Origin: Pseudomonas syringae
GTDB lineage: Bacteria > Pseudomonadota > Gammaproteobacteria > Pseudomonadales > Pseudomonadaceae
NCBI RefSeq assembly: GCF_023278085.1
Contig: NZ_CP066265.1
Coordinates: 2,944,501 to 3,008,500, forward strand
Direction of reading: 5' to 3'
Length of the DNA stretch: 64,000 bases
Shown here: positions 8,327 to 16,702 of the stretch, in pieces
Position numbering within the stretch: the stretch's first letter is position 1
Layout of the letters: every line of letters begins with the position of its first letter
The notes under the pieces: model-generated
What the model was told of the DNA's origin: nothing
The model's input: only the letters and a program-made list of their open reading frames with translations
Databases searched by the model: none
Program-made: the position numbers and the translations under genes

Positions 8327-11300
8327 TCAAGCAGCCACCTCATACAGCTTCGGCGCGACCCTTTCGCCGCTTTCCAGGCTTTTGCGCAGGATATCTGCCT
8401 GCAAGGCCGCAGCTTTCATGGCATTTTCCTTGATGTAGCCATAACCGCGGATCTTTTCCGGCAGACGCGCCAGGCTCAACGCTGTGTGGCGGTTGTGGGC
8501 CTGAAGATGTTGCAGGATCAGTTCGATATCGCTGACGTAGCGGTCGATCAGCTCCCTCTCCTGCCTGCGCTCGAGGCTGCGACCAAAAGGGTCGAGTGCC
8601 GTGCCGCGCAGGAATTTGAATCTTGCCAGCACATCGAACGCACGCAGCATCCACGGGCCGAAGCTGCGTTTGCGCGGCTGGCCGTTGTGCGGATCGCGCT
8701 TGGCCAGCCACGAAGGGGCCAGGTGAAACTCCAGTCGATAGTCGCCTTCGAATTGCGCCTCCAGTTGCCGGGTAAAGTCGCCATTGCTGTACAGCCGCGC
8801 GACTTCGTATTCATCCTTGTAGGCCAGCAGCTTGAAGTAGTTGAAGGCTACCGCTTCGGTCAACGCCAATTCCTGACCGGGGAACGCTTGCGATTCCGCT
8901 TCGCGCACTCGCTGCACCAGCCCCAGATAACGCTCGGCATACGCGCTGTTCTGATAGCGCTGCAAGGCAATGACGTTATCGTGAATGCGCTGCTCCAGAC
9001 TCGATTGTTGCGGCTCGCTGACCTGCTGCTGTGGATTGACGAACGCTTCGACAGCGGCAGGATCATGCGCAGCACGACGCCCCCACAGAAACGCCTGTTG
9101 ATTGAGGTTCACGGCGACTCCATTGAGCTCGATAGCCTTTTCGATGGCCGCCGAGGTCAGCGGGATCAGTCCCAGCTGGAAGGCATAACCCAGCATGAAC
9201 AGGTTGCTGGCAATGCTGTCGCCCATCAAGCGGGTCGCCAGTGAGGTGGCTTCGACGAAATGGGTCTTGTCAGCGCCCACGGCGTCAATAATGGTCTGTT
9301 TCATCGCTTCGGCCGGGAACACAGCATCCGGATTACGGGTGAATTCAGCCGTGGGGGTTTGCTGGCTGTTGACCACCGCATGGGAAATCTTGCTGTCGAG
9401 CTTGGCAATCGCGTCCGGACCGGCCGCCACCAGCAAATCACAACCCAGTAGCAGATGCGCCTCCCCGGCCGCAATGCGCACTGCAAACAGATCCTGCTGG
9501 CGCGCAGCGATGCGGATATGACTGACCACTGGCCCGAATTTCTGCGCCAGCCCGGCCTGATCGAGCACGCTGCAGCCTTTGCCTTCCAGATTGGCGGCAT
9601 AACCGAGCATTGCACCGACCGTGGTCACACCCGTCCCGCCGACACCGGGCAGCAGAATGTTGAACGGCCGCTCCAATGAAGGAAGCACAGGCTCTGGCAA
9701 ACGGGCGAAGGCGTCGACCTGTTCCGGCACCACAGGCTTGCGCAATTTGCCACCATGCACAGTGACGAAGCTTGGGCAGAAACCCTCGACGCAGCTGAAA
9801 TCCTTGTTGCAGGCACTCTGATCGATTTCCCGCTTGCGCCCTTGAGCAGTCTCCTTGGGCAGCACGGACAGGCAGCCGGATTTGACGCCGCAATCCCCGC
9901 AGCCTTCACACACGGCCGAGTTGATCAACGCGCGTTTCTCCAGATCGGGCATGGTGCCGCGCTTGCGGCGGCGACGCTTTTCTGTGGCGCAGGTCTGGTC
10001 GTAGATGATGACCGAGACCCCTTTGAATTCACGCAATTCGCGCTGCACGCTGTCCAGATCGCGACGGTGATGAAAGCTGGTGATCGGCGCAAAGCCTTCA
10101 CGGTTCGGGTATTTGTCCGGTTCGTCAGAGACCAGCGCAATGCGCTGCACGCCTTCGTTGAATACCTGGCGGCTCAACTGATCGACCCGCAGAACGCCGT
10201 CAATCGGCTGGCCGCCGGTCATGGCCACTGCGTCGTTGTAGAGAATCTTGTAGGTAATGTTGACCTTCGAAGCCACGGCCGCACGCAGCGCCAGGTGCCC
10301 TGAGTGGAAATAGGTGCCGTCGCCCAGGTTCTGGAAGACGTGAGGGGTTTCGGTAAAAGGCGCCTGGCCGATCCAGGTCACGCCCTCGCCGCCCATCTGG
10401 GTGAAAGTCTCGGTTTCGCGATCCATCCAGATGGTCATGTAGTGGCAGCCGATCCCGGCCAGGGCACGGCTGCCTTCCGGTACGCGGGTCGAGGTGTTGT
10501 GCGGGCAGCCGGAGCAGAAATGCGGCGTGCGCTGGGTGCTGAACAGCGGGGCCTGCAGTGCCTTTTCCTTGTCGCTGAGAAACTGCAGGCGCGCGTCGAT
10601 CTGCGGGCTGCTGTAGAACGGCGCCAGACGCTTGGCGATCACTCTGGCAATCATCGCCGGGGTCAGCTCGCTGAGGTTAGGCAGCAGTGAACGACCCTGC
10701 TCGTCGAATTCGCCGACCACCACTGGGCGGCGATCCACCGGCCAGTTGTACAGCTGGCCGGTCAACTGATCTTCGATGACGCTGCGTTTCTCTTCGACCA
10801 CCAGAATCTCTTCCAGCCCCTCGGCAAAGTCATGCACCGAAACAGGTTCAAGGGGCCAGCTCATGCCGACCTTGAGCACGCGGATGCCGACTTTGTCGCA
10901 CAGGTCATGATCGATACCCAGCTCTTCAAGTGCCTGGCGCACGTCGAGATAGGACTTGCCGGTGGTAACGATGCCAAGCCGCGGCTGGGCAGAATCAATC
11001 ACCACCTTATTGAGCTGGTTGGCCCTGGCAAACGCCCTGGCCGCATAAATCTTGTAGGTATTGAGGCGAGCTTCCTGAGCCAGCGGCGGGTCCGGCCAAC
11101 GAATGTGCAGGCCGCCCTCGGGCAGTACGAAGTCGTCAGGAATGCGCGTCTTGATCCGTAATGGATCGACTTCCACCACGGCCGAAGAATCGACGTTCTC
11201 GGCAATGGTTTTCATGGCCACCCAGCAACCGCTGTAGCGCGACAACTCCCAGCCGATGATGCCGTAGTCGAGAATTTCCTGCACATTGCTCGGGTTGAGC

Positions 11301-11809
11301 ACCGGGATCATCGAGGCGATGAAGGCATGTTCGCTCTGGTGCGCGATGGTCGAGGATTTGCAGCCATGGTCATCGCCCGCCAGGATCAGCACGCCACCCT
11401 TGGCCGCGACGCCTGCCGAGTTGCCATGCTTGAAGACATCGCCACAGCGGTCTACGCCCGGCCCTTTGCCGTACCACAGCGCAAACACGCCATCGTATTT
11501 TCCGTGCGGGAACAGGTTGACCTGCTGGCTGCCCCATACCGCCGTGGCTGCCAGCTCTTCGTTGATCCCCGGTTGAAAATGGATAGCGTTCTGCTGCAAG
11601 TAGTCCTTGGCGTCCCACAGACTCTTGTCGAGATTACCCAGCGGCGATCCCCGATAGCCGGAGATAAACCCGGCAGTGTTCAGGCCCTGCGCTTCATCAC
11701 GCTGCTTTTGCAGCATCGGCAGGCGGGTCAGCGCCTGTGTGCCGGTCAGGTACAGATTGCCGGTGGCAAGCCGGTATTTATCATCCAGACGAATATCAGC
11801 CAGGGACAT
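8327..11809 (-). CDS. Indolepyruvate ferredoxin oxidoreductase, fused alpha/beta (IorAB-type)
   Basis: A single 1160-residue chain joining the thiamine-diphosphate part (N-terminal two thirds) and the gamma-type part (GVGGTGVTTVGAMLGYA near residue 730) of 2-oxoacid:ferredoxin oxidoreductases. It begins with LYLTGTQALTRLPMLQ and contains FISGYRGSPLGN, FCSGCPHNTST and a cysteine cluster CEGCGDCGVKSGC near residues 640-650 for an iron-sulfur centre. Such fused enzymes in aerobic proteobacteria oxidise aryl-pyruvates from aromatic amino acids. It stands alone on the minus strand with a divergent Lrp-type regulator 174 bases upstream, a pairing that suggests amino-acid-responsive control. Confidence 0.94.
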   Translation of the reverse strand: MSLADIRLDDKYRLATGNLYLTGTQALTRLPMLQKQRDEAQGLNTAGFISGYRGSPLGNLDKSLWDAKDYLQQNAIHFQPGINEELAATAVWGSQQVNLFPHGKYDGVFALWYGKGPGVDRCGDVFKHGNSAGVAAKGGVLILAGDDHGCKSSTIAHQSEHAFIASMIPVLNPSNVQEILDYGIIGWELSRYSGCWVAMKTIAENVDSSAVVEVDPLRIKTRIPDDFVLPEGGLHIRWPDPPLAQEARLNTYKIYAARAFARANQLNKVVIDSAQPRLGIVTTGKSYLDVRQALEELGIDHDLCDKVGIRVLKVGMSWPLEPVSVHDFAEGLEEILVVEEKRSVIEDQLTGQLYNWPVDRRPVVVGEFDEQGRSLLPNLSELTPAMIARVIAKRLAPFYSSPQIDARLQFLSDKEKALQAPLFSTQRTPHFCSGCPHNTSTRVPEGSRALAGIGCHYMTIWMDRETETFTQMGGEGVTWIGQAPFTETPHVFQNLGDGTYFHSGHLALRAAVASKVNITYKILYNDAVAMTGGQPIDGVLRVDQLSRQVFNEGVQRIALVSDEPDKYPNREGFAPITSFHHRRDLDSVQRELREFKGVSVIIYDQTCATEKRRRRKRGTMPDLEKRALINSAVCEGCGDCGVKSGCLSVLPKETAQGRKREIDQSACNKDFSCVEGFCPSFVTVHGGKLRKPVVPEQVDAFARLPEPVLPSLERPFNILLPGVGGTGVTTVGAMLGYAANLEGKGCSVLDQAGLAQKFGPVVSHIRIAARQQDLFAVRIAAGEAHLLLGCDLLVAAGPDAIAKLDSKISHAVVNSQQTPTAEFTRNPDAVFPAEAMKQTIIDAVGADKTHFVEATSLATRLMGDSIASNLFMLGYAFQLGLIPLTSAAIEKAIELNGVAVNLNQQAFLWGRRAAHDPAAVEAFVNPQQQVSEPQQSSLEQRIHDNVIALQRYQNSAYAERYLGLVQRVREAESQAFPGQELALTEAVAFNYFKLLAYKDEYEVARLYSNGDFTRQLEAQFEGDYRLEFHLAPSWLAKRDPHNGQPRKRSFGPWMLRAFDVLARFKFLRGTALDPFGRSLERRQERELIDRYVSDIELILQHLQAHNRHTALSLARLPEKIRGYGYIKENAMKAAALQADILRKSLESGERVAPKLYEVAA

Positions 11810-11983
11810 GCGGATACCTCTCTTGTTCTTATAGTGGGTCAGGTCTTTGCGCCGGGACGGTCCAGCCCGGCAGCCTTGGCACTAGACTGCCTGTAGCAAC
11901 GCGGCTTTTTCTTTCTAAATGCGTGCAAATCTGCTGATACTGAGCATGCTTTTTTCGGCCATAACAAAAAACAAGGTCAATTC

Positions 11984-12451
11984 ATGCAGCCCAAATTGAG
12001 CCCCATCGATCGCAAGATCCTTCGCCTGCTGCAACACGACGCCAATCTGTCCGCTGCAGAAATCGCCGAGCGTGTCGAGTTGTCGCAATCGCCGTGCTGG
12101 CGACGCATTCACCGGCTCCAGGAAGATGGCGTCATCGAGCGCACCGTCGCCCTGCTGAGTACGCAGAAGCTTGGTCTGAGCATGACGGTGTTTGTCGAGG
12201 TCAAGCTGTCAGGTCACGGCCGGCGCTATCTGGCTGAGTTCGAAGAGGCAATCATCGGCCACCCCGAAGTGCTGGAGTGCTACACCATGGCGGGCGGGAT
12301 GGATTTCATGCTCAAGGTGGTAGCGCAGGATATCGCCAGCTACGAACGCTTTCTGCGTGACCACTTGCTGCAACTGCCTCACGTGCATGAAGCCCACTCC
12401 AATATCGCCATGAGCACGGTAAAGCGCACCACGGAATTGCCGTTGGAGTAG
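11984..12451 (+). CDS. Lrp/AsnC-family transcriptional regulator
   Basis: A 155-residue protein with an N-terminal winged helix (LSPIDRKILRLLQHDANLSA, then ELSQSPCWRRIHRLQEDGVI) and a C-terminal ligand-sensing RAM domain (residues about 70-145, containing GHPEVLECYTMAGGMDFML). It is divergent from the indolepyruvate oxidoreductase gene and probably regulates it in response to an amino acid, as is usual for local Lrp regulators. A strong hairpin terminator follows 28 bases after the stop. Target and ligand are inferred. Confidence 0.92.
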   Translation: MQPKLSPIDRKILRLLQHDANLSAAEIAERVELSQSPCWRRIHRLQEDGVIERTVALLSTQKLGLSMTVFVEVKLSGHGRRYLAEFEEAIIGHPEVLECYTMAGGMDFMLKVVAQDIASYERFLRDHLLQLPHVHEAHSNIAMSTVKRTTELPLE

Positions 12452-12479
12452 ACGAGTATCGGAGGCTGCTGCAAGAGGG

Positions 12480-12516
12480 ATAATCCGCCGGGCGAGCGCC
12501 GGCGGATTATTTATTT
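12480..12516 (+). terminator. Rho-independent terminator after the Lrp-type gene
   Basis: Perfect 12-base arms ATAATCCGCCGG (12480-12491) and CCGGCGGATTAT (12499-12510) enclose a seven-base loop, followed by TTATTT. It separates the regulator from the PrrF region. Confidence 0.8.
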
Positions 12517-12550
12517 CGATGAGGGCAATAAAAACATTTGATTTTCAAAT

Positions 12551-12569
12551 GATAATGATTATTATTGCG
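12551..12569. promoter_or_regulatory. Fur box in the PrrF promoter
   Basis: The stretch GATAATGATTATTATTGCG matches most of the 19-base Fur consensus (GATAATGATAATCATTATC). It lies immediately before the predicted 5' end of the PrrF small RNA, the position expected for iron-dependent repression. Confidence 0.82.
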
Positions 12570-12570
12570 T

Positions 12571-12685
12571 CAGCGGTTCGCGAGAACTGCCGAGTAACCA
12601 GGAAGTCTTAGGTCGGCTTCCTGATTATCTCCTCATCAGGCTAATCACGGTTTTTGACCCGGCTTTTTAGCCGGGTCTTTTTTGG
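12571..12685 (+). ncRNA. prrF: PrrF-type iron-responsive small RNA
   Basis: The segment contains the conserved PrrF core GATTATCTCCTCATCAGGC followed by TAATCACGGTTTTTGACCCG and ends in a classic terminator, GACCCGGCT-ttt-AGCCGGGTC plus a T run (12656-12682). The 5' half forms a hairpin, GCGGTTC-gcga-GAACTGC, then a second one, CAGGAAG...CTTCCTG. PrrF RNAs are made in low iron and base-pair with mRNAs of iron-rich proteins through the core. Length of about 110 bases and an adjoining Fur box fit. The short open frame starting inside the terminator is not a gene. The exact 5' end is estimated. Confidence 0.9.
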
Positions 12686-12861
12686 TTCTTTCTTTTGGTT
12701 TCGCTGCTTCAGGCTAATGAAGTCTAGGGTGTTGCTATGTACAGCCGCTTGGTGTGTAGCAATGGCGCGAATCATAGCAAACCAGAACTTGATCGGGGTC
12801 ATGATTTACGGCCGAAAGCAGCAGAAGCTGGCACATAAAAAGTAAATGCAGTGATTTTCCA

Positions 12862-12880
12862 CTTGAGAATGATTCTCGTA
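12862..12880. promoter_or_regulatory. Second Fur box upstream of the sigma/FecR-like gene
   Basis: CTTGAGAATGATTCTCGTA contains the perfect palindrome GAGAAT-G-ATTCTC (12865-12877), the form of Fur box seen before iron-starvation sigma factors in pseudomonads. It lies about 70 bases before the start of the gene at 12951. Confidence 0.78.
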
Positions 12881-12950
12881 TTTTCTGGTCTAGTCTGTAC
12901 ACGGATCAACCGAGCCACGACCTTCATGAAATATCAGCGAGCGATACATC

Positions 12951-13484
12951 ATGAGTAATCAGCTCTCATCTTCCTTGCACCTGCCGGCCCGTCTGCCCCG
13001 CCCGCGACCGACGCTGGAGGCCGTCGAACTCGGCCAAAGGCTGCGCAAGCTCTCGCGCCGCACCCTGCAAATATTCCTGCTCAGCCGTGTCGACGGCCAG
13101 CCCTACGCAGACATTGCCCTGTTCATGGACGTCGAGGTCGCCAGAGTGGAGCGTGCCATGCGTCGGGCATTGGGCAAGGCGCATGTTTACACCAGTGGCG
13201 AAAGCAGTGCCGTTCAGGATCAGGCCAGTCGCTGGTACGTGCATCTACAGAGCCCTGCTGCAACAGCCAGCGAGCGGATCGAGTTTCGCCACTGGCTGGA
13301 CGCCGATGCTGCTCACCTGTCGGCGTTTCAGAACAGCGAGCGCGTGTGGCGCCAGTTGCAGGCACCCGCCTTGCTGCTCGGCGCGTCCGGCTGGCATCGT
13401 CGCAAGCGTCGCGCCTATCTTGCCTGGTGCCTGTTGACCGCGTTCGTGTGCAGCCTGATGGTCACCGCCGAAGCGATTTCCTGA
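12951..13484 (+). CDS. Sigma-region-4-like HTH fused to FecR N-terminal domain with membrane anchor
   Basis: A 177-residue protein of unusual build. Residues about 22-75 resemble region 4 of ECF sigma factors (RTLQIFLLSRVDGQPYADIA, then a second helix VEVARVERAMRRALG). Residues about 89-135 match the DUF4880/FecR N-terminal domain (QASRWYVHLQSP... EFRHWLDADAAHLSAF). A hydrophobic segment at 155-172 is followed by only a few residues. Sigma region 2 and the periplasmic part of FecR are missing, so it is neither a working sigma factor nor a full anti-sigma. The Fur box upstream indicates iron control. It may be a membrane-tethered regulator or a fusion relic; function is unknown. Confidence 0.82.
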   Translation: MSNQLSSSLHLPARLPRPRPTLEAVELGQRLRKLSRRTLQIFLLSRVDGQPYADIALFMDVEVARVERAMRRALGKAHVYTSGESSAVQDQASRWYVHLQSPAATASERIEFRHWLDADAAHLSAFQNSERVWRQLQAPALLLGASGWHRRKRRAYLAWCLLTAFVCSLMVTAEAIS

Positions 13485-13583
13485 ACGCCGGATGACCGCT
13501 GTAGAGAACTTTCCGTCGCGGGGCCAAGGGTCGATCGGTGTACAGTAGCCGCCTGAAAACGCCTACGGACACAGGAAGCCACC

Positions 13584-14720
13584 GTGACCCTCACTATCAG
13601 CGCAGACTTCGACAGCGGTAATATCCAGGTTCTGGATGCCAGCGACCCACGCCGCATCAGCCTGGCCATTCGGCCGGATACCCAGAGCGCACACTTTCAG
13701 TGGTTTCATTTCAAGGTCGACGGCCTGAACGTCGGCGAAGCTCACGCGTTCAGCCTGAGCAACGCCAGCGAATCGACGTTCAACAGCGCCTGGAGCGGCT
13801 ACCACGCAGTCGCTTCCTACAACCATCAGAACTGGTTTCGCGTGCCGTCCAGCTTTGATGGCAAGGCGCTGAATTTCGGCCTGTCCCCTGAACAGCCGCA
13901 TGTCTGGTTTGCGTACTTCGAGCCCTATAGCCGCGAGCGCCATGACTGGCTGATCGGGCAGGCCCAGGAAAAAGCCGATACGCAGTTACTGGCAACCGGC
14001 AAAAGCGTCGAAGGCCGGGATATTCAGCTGCTGCGCAAAGGTGATGGTGCCGAGGGCAAGCGCAAGATCTGGATCATCGCGCAGCAACATCCCGGCGAGC
14101 ACATGGCCGAATGGTTCATGGAAGGCGTGATCGAGCGCCTCCAGCAGCAGGATGACGCCACGTTGCAAGCGTTGCTGTCCAGCGCCGACCTGTATCTGGT
14201 GCCCAATATGAACCCGGACGGTGCCTTTCACGGCCACTTGCGCACCAACGCCAACGGCAAGGACCTCAACCGCGCCTGGCAGGACAGTACGCCCGAGCAG
14301 ACGCCGGAAGTATTTTTCGTCAAACAACAGATGGAAAAATACGGCGTCGACATGTTCCTCGACGTCCACGGCGATGAAGAAATTCCTTACGTATTCACCG
14401 CCGCCTGTGAAGGCAATCCGGGCTACACCCCGCATCAGCAACAGCTGGAAGAGCGCTTTCGCCGCCGTCTGGGCGAAGTCACCGTCGACTTCCAGAACGT
14501 CTACGGATACCCGCGCAGCGCCAAAGGCCAGGCCAACCTGAACCTGGCGGCCAACGCTGTGGGCGAACGCTATAAATGTCTGTCGCTGACCCTGGAGATG
14601 CCATTCAAGGATCACGACAACGCACCGGACCCGGTTACCGGCTGGTCAGGCAAGCGCTCCGCGCAACTGGCCAAGGATGTGCTGAGCGTGTTGGCGGAGA
14701 TGGTCAACGATTTGCGCTAA
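13584..14720 (+). CDS. M14 zinc carboxypeptidase, cytosolic carboxypeptidase (CCP) type
   Basis: A 378-residue enzyme with the two-part build of bacterial cytosolic carboxypeptidases: an N-terminal beta domain (residues 1-120) and an M14 catalytic domain. Zinc ligands are H169 and E172 (QQHPGEHMAEW) and H262 (DVHGDEEIPY); the catalytic glutamate is E338 (LTLEMPF). There is no signal peptide. Animal relatives trim polyglutamate from tubulin; the bacterial substrate is unknown, although a Pseudomonas aeruginosa relative has been studied structurally. It starts at GTG 13584, the frame having no ATG nearby. It stands alone and ends at a bidirectional terminator shared with the MFS gene. Confidence 0.9.
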   Translation: MTLTISADFDSGNIQVLDASDPRRISLAIRPDTQSAHFQWFHFKVDGLNVGEAHAFSLSNASESTFNSAWSGYHAVASYNHQNWFRVPSSFDGKALNFGLSPEQPHVWFAYFEPYSRERHDWLIGQAQEKADTQLLATGKSVEGRDIQLLRKGDGAEGKRKIWIIAQQHPGEHMAEWFMEGVIERLQQQDDATLQALLSSADLYLVPNMNPDGAFHGHLRTNANGKDLNRAWQDSTPEQTPEVFFVKQQMEKYGVDMFLDVHGDEEIPYVFTAACEGNPGYTPHQQQLEERFRRRLGEVTVDFQNVYGYPRSAKGQANLNLAANAVGERYKCLSLTLEMPFKDHDNAPDPVTGWSGKRSAQLAKDVLSVLAEMVNDLR

Positions 14721-14744
14721 GCGCTGTTGACCGACAGCAATCCG

Positions 14745-14774
14745 AAATGCCCACTTACGCGTGGGCATTTTTTT
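14745..14774. terminator. Bidirectional terminator between carboxypeptidase and MFS genes
   Basis: AAATGCCCAC (14745-14754) pairs with GTGGGCATTT (14761-14770) around a six-base loop and is followed by four T on the plus strand; the reverse strand also ends in a T-rich run. The MFS stop codon lies in the loop, so the last codons of that gene encode part of the hairpin. Confidence 0.8.
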
Positions 14775-15972
14775 CCGCACCACTGCCAACCTGCCGCACG
14801 ATCAACCCCGCCAATGCCAGCAGCGCCAGAATGATCACCACCGCTCCGTACACATTGCTGGTCATCACCAGGCCTGCACTGTGCGCACAGTAGCCTGCGA
14901 TCAACGCCGGTATGCAGAACGCCAGGTAACTGAGCACCAGAAATGCCGACATCAACCCTCCCCGTTCGTGGGCATGTGCCATTGGCATGAGCATGCGCAG
15001 TGCGCCCAGAAAGCTTGATCCAAAACCGATGCCTGCCACCACGGCACCGACGAAGAACAGCCACAGCAACCCCAGATTGACCGCCAACAGAATCACTGCC
15101 ACCCCGAGTGACAGAAAGCTCGCGCCCACCCACAAACCCAGTACCGGTTCGCGTTGGCGCAAGATCAGAATGGCCAGTGCGCCGCTGAGCGTGAGTGCTG
15201 CGACGGCCAGGCCGCCATTGAGCGGCGAGGCCGAGCCGGTCGCCGCCACCAACAGCGACGGGCTCAGGGACAGAAAGAAGCCGCCCAGCGCCCAGGCCGC
15301 GATATCCACCGGCAGCACCAGCCATAGCATGCGCCGCGCCTGTTGCGGGACGTGCAGCGATGGCCTGAGAGACCTCCATACGCCTGGCTGAGGACTGACG
15401 GTTTCGGTGACCCGACCGAGATAAATGGCCTGAACCACGAAGGCCGCCAGCAGGAAGCCGTAGGCAAGCATCAGCGGTAATGGCGCGAATCGCACCAGCA
15501 GCGCGGTACCCAGCGCGCCGACCGCCATGCCGAGCATCGGCGAGATGCTGTTGATCACCGGTCCTTTGACCTGATCGCTGTCCAGCAAGGCCGCCCCCAG
15601 CGCACTGGCCGCAAGACCGGTGGCAAACCCCTGCAACAGACGCGCGGCAATCAGCCAGGCAACATCGCGGGCGAAGATAAACAGCAGCATTGAGGCGATC
15701 TGCATCAGCAACGCGCCGAAAATCACCGGCCGGCGACCCAGGTAGTCAGACAGCGAACCGCCCGTCAGCAACGCGGCCAGCAGGCTGAACGCATACACCG
15801 CGAAAATCAGCGTGAGCACGCCGGCAGAGAAACCCCACGCCTCCTGGTACAGGTGATAGAGCGGCGTCGGCGTACTCGATGCGGCAAAGAAACACAGCGT
15901 CGTGAAGGCGAAGAAACCGAGGTGGCTTCGTGCTTGCCCCTCAGGCTCCGGGTTCTGCAAAGAAACGGACAT
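14755..15972 (-). CDS. MFS drug/metabolite efflux transporter
   Basis: A 405-residue major facilitator protein with about twelve membrane segments. The loop 2-3 signature GGSLSDYLGRRPVIFGALLM is present near residues 70-90. Substrate cannot be told from sequence. It is divergent from a TetR-family gene across a 108-base gap that contains nested palindromes, so it is almost certainly repressed by that regulator and induced by its ligand, the usual set-up for an exporter of a toxic compound. Confidence 0.9.
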   Translation of the reverse strand: MSVSLQNPEPEGQARSHLGFFAFTTLCFFAASSTPTPLYHLYQEAWGFSAGVLTLIFAVYAFSLLAALLTGGSLSDYLGRRPVIFGALLMQIASMLLFIFARDVAWLIAARLLQGFATGLAASALGAALLDSDQVKGPVINSISPMLGMAVGALGTALLVRFAPLPLMLAYGFLLAAFVVQAIYLGRVTETVSPQPGVWRSLRPSLHVPQQARRMLWLVLPVDIAAWALGGFFLSLSPSLLVAATGSASPLNGGLAVAALTLSGALAILILRQREPVLGLWVGASFLSLGVAVILLAVNLGLLWLFFVGAVVAGIGFGSSFLGALRMLMPMAHAHERGGLMSAFLVLSYLAFCIPALIAGYCAHSAGLVMTSNVYGAVVIILALLALAGLIVRQVGSGAEKNAHA

Positions 15973-15976
15973 GGGT

Positions 15977-16032
15977 ACACTCCCCGCGACAACAATTTAA
16001 TTTAAAGCCAATAATTAGCTTTTGCGGAGTGT
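15977..16032. promoter_or_regulatory. Nested palindromes in the MFS/TetR divergent promoter
   Basis: Outer arms ACACTCC (15977-15983) and GGAGTGT (16026-16032) enclose inner arms AAAGC (16004-16008) and GCTTT (16018-16022) around an AT-rich centre. Symmetry of this kind between a TetR gene and its target usually marks the operator. The match is seen; binding is inferred. Confidence 0.5.
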
Positions 16033-16080
16033 GCGACTCAGCGCCGCTTAAAGCAAATACTTTGTGTTAAGGTCTGCCGC

Positions 16081-16626
16081 ATGGCTATCAAAGAAGCAGT
16101 ACGCACCGGGGGCCGCAGCGCCCGAGTGCAGGAATCCATCCACCGCGCCGTCCGCGATCTGTTGCGCGAGCATGACCGCTCGGCCATCAGCGTGCCAATG
16201 ATTGCGGCTCAGGCCGGGGTCACGCCATCGACCATCTACCGGCGCTGGGGTGATCTGACCACGTTGCTGGCCGATGCAGCCCTTGAACGGCTGCGCCCCG
16301 AGGCACCGATGGATCACGGCAGCCTGCGTCAGGACCTGCTGAGCTGGAGCGAAATGTACCTCGACGAAATGTCCTCGGCACCCGGCCGCGCGCTGATGCG
16401 CGACGTCGCCGCCAGCACGGCCGGTTGTGTCGGAAAATGCGCGGCGATGGTACGTGAGCAGTTGCAGACCATCATCGACCGCGCCGCAGAACGCGGGGAA
16501 GTCGCACCGACAGCCGACGACATGATCGACGCCATTGTCGGGCCAATGATTTACCGGATTCTGTACGCCGAGTGCCCGCCTGCACTCGACCGCGTGCAGC
16601 AATGGGTGGACCGCTGCCTGAACTGA
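16081..16626 (+). CDS. TetR-family regulator of the divergent MFS gene
   Basis: A 181-residue regulator with an N-terminal TetR helix-turn-helix (residues about 18-63, ISVPMIAAQAGVTPSTIYRR) and a C-terminal all-helical ligand domain resembling the TetR_C_11 type (LLSWSEMYLDEMSSAPGRAL). It is transcribed away from the MFS gene and the intervening palindromes are probable operator sites. ATG 16081 gives a typical short N-terminal arm. Confidence 0.9.
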   Translation: MAIKEAVRTGGRSARVQESIHRAVRDLLREHDRSAISVPMIAAQAGVTPSTIYRRWGDLTTLLADAALERLRPEAPMDHGSLRQDLLSWSEMYLDEMSSAPGRALMRDVAASTAGCVGKCAAMVREQLQTIIDRAAERGEVAPTADDMIDAIVGPMIYRILYAECPPALDRVQQWVDRCLN

Positions 16627-16702
16627 AGCATTGCTCGCCGCAGCCTGCACGCGAAACTCCCGTATGATGCGCGCCTTGTCCGATCAATGACCGAACCGAC
16701 TC

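Noticed and set aside
12654-12845. 63-codon open frame after the Fur/PrrF promoter
   Set aside because: It starts inside the PrrF sequence and runs through its terminator; no ribosome site or family.
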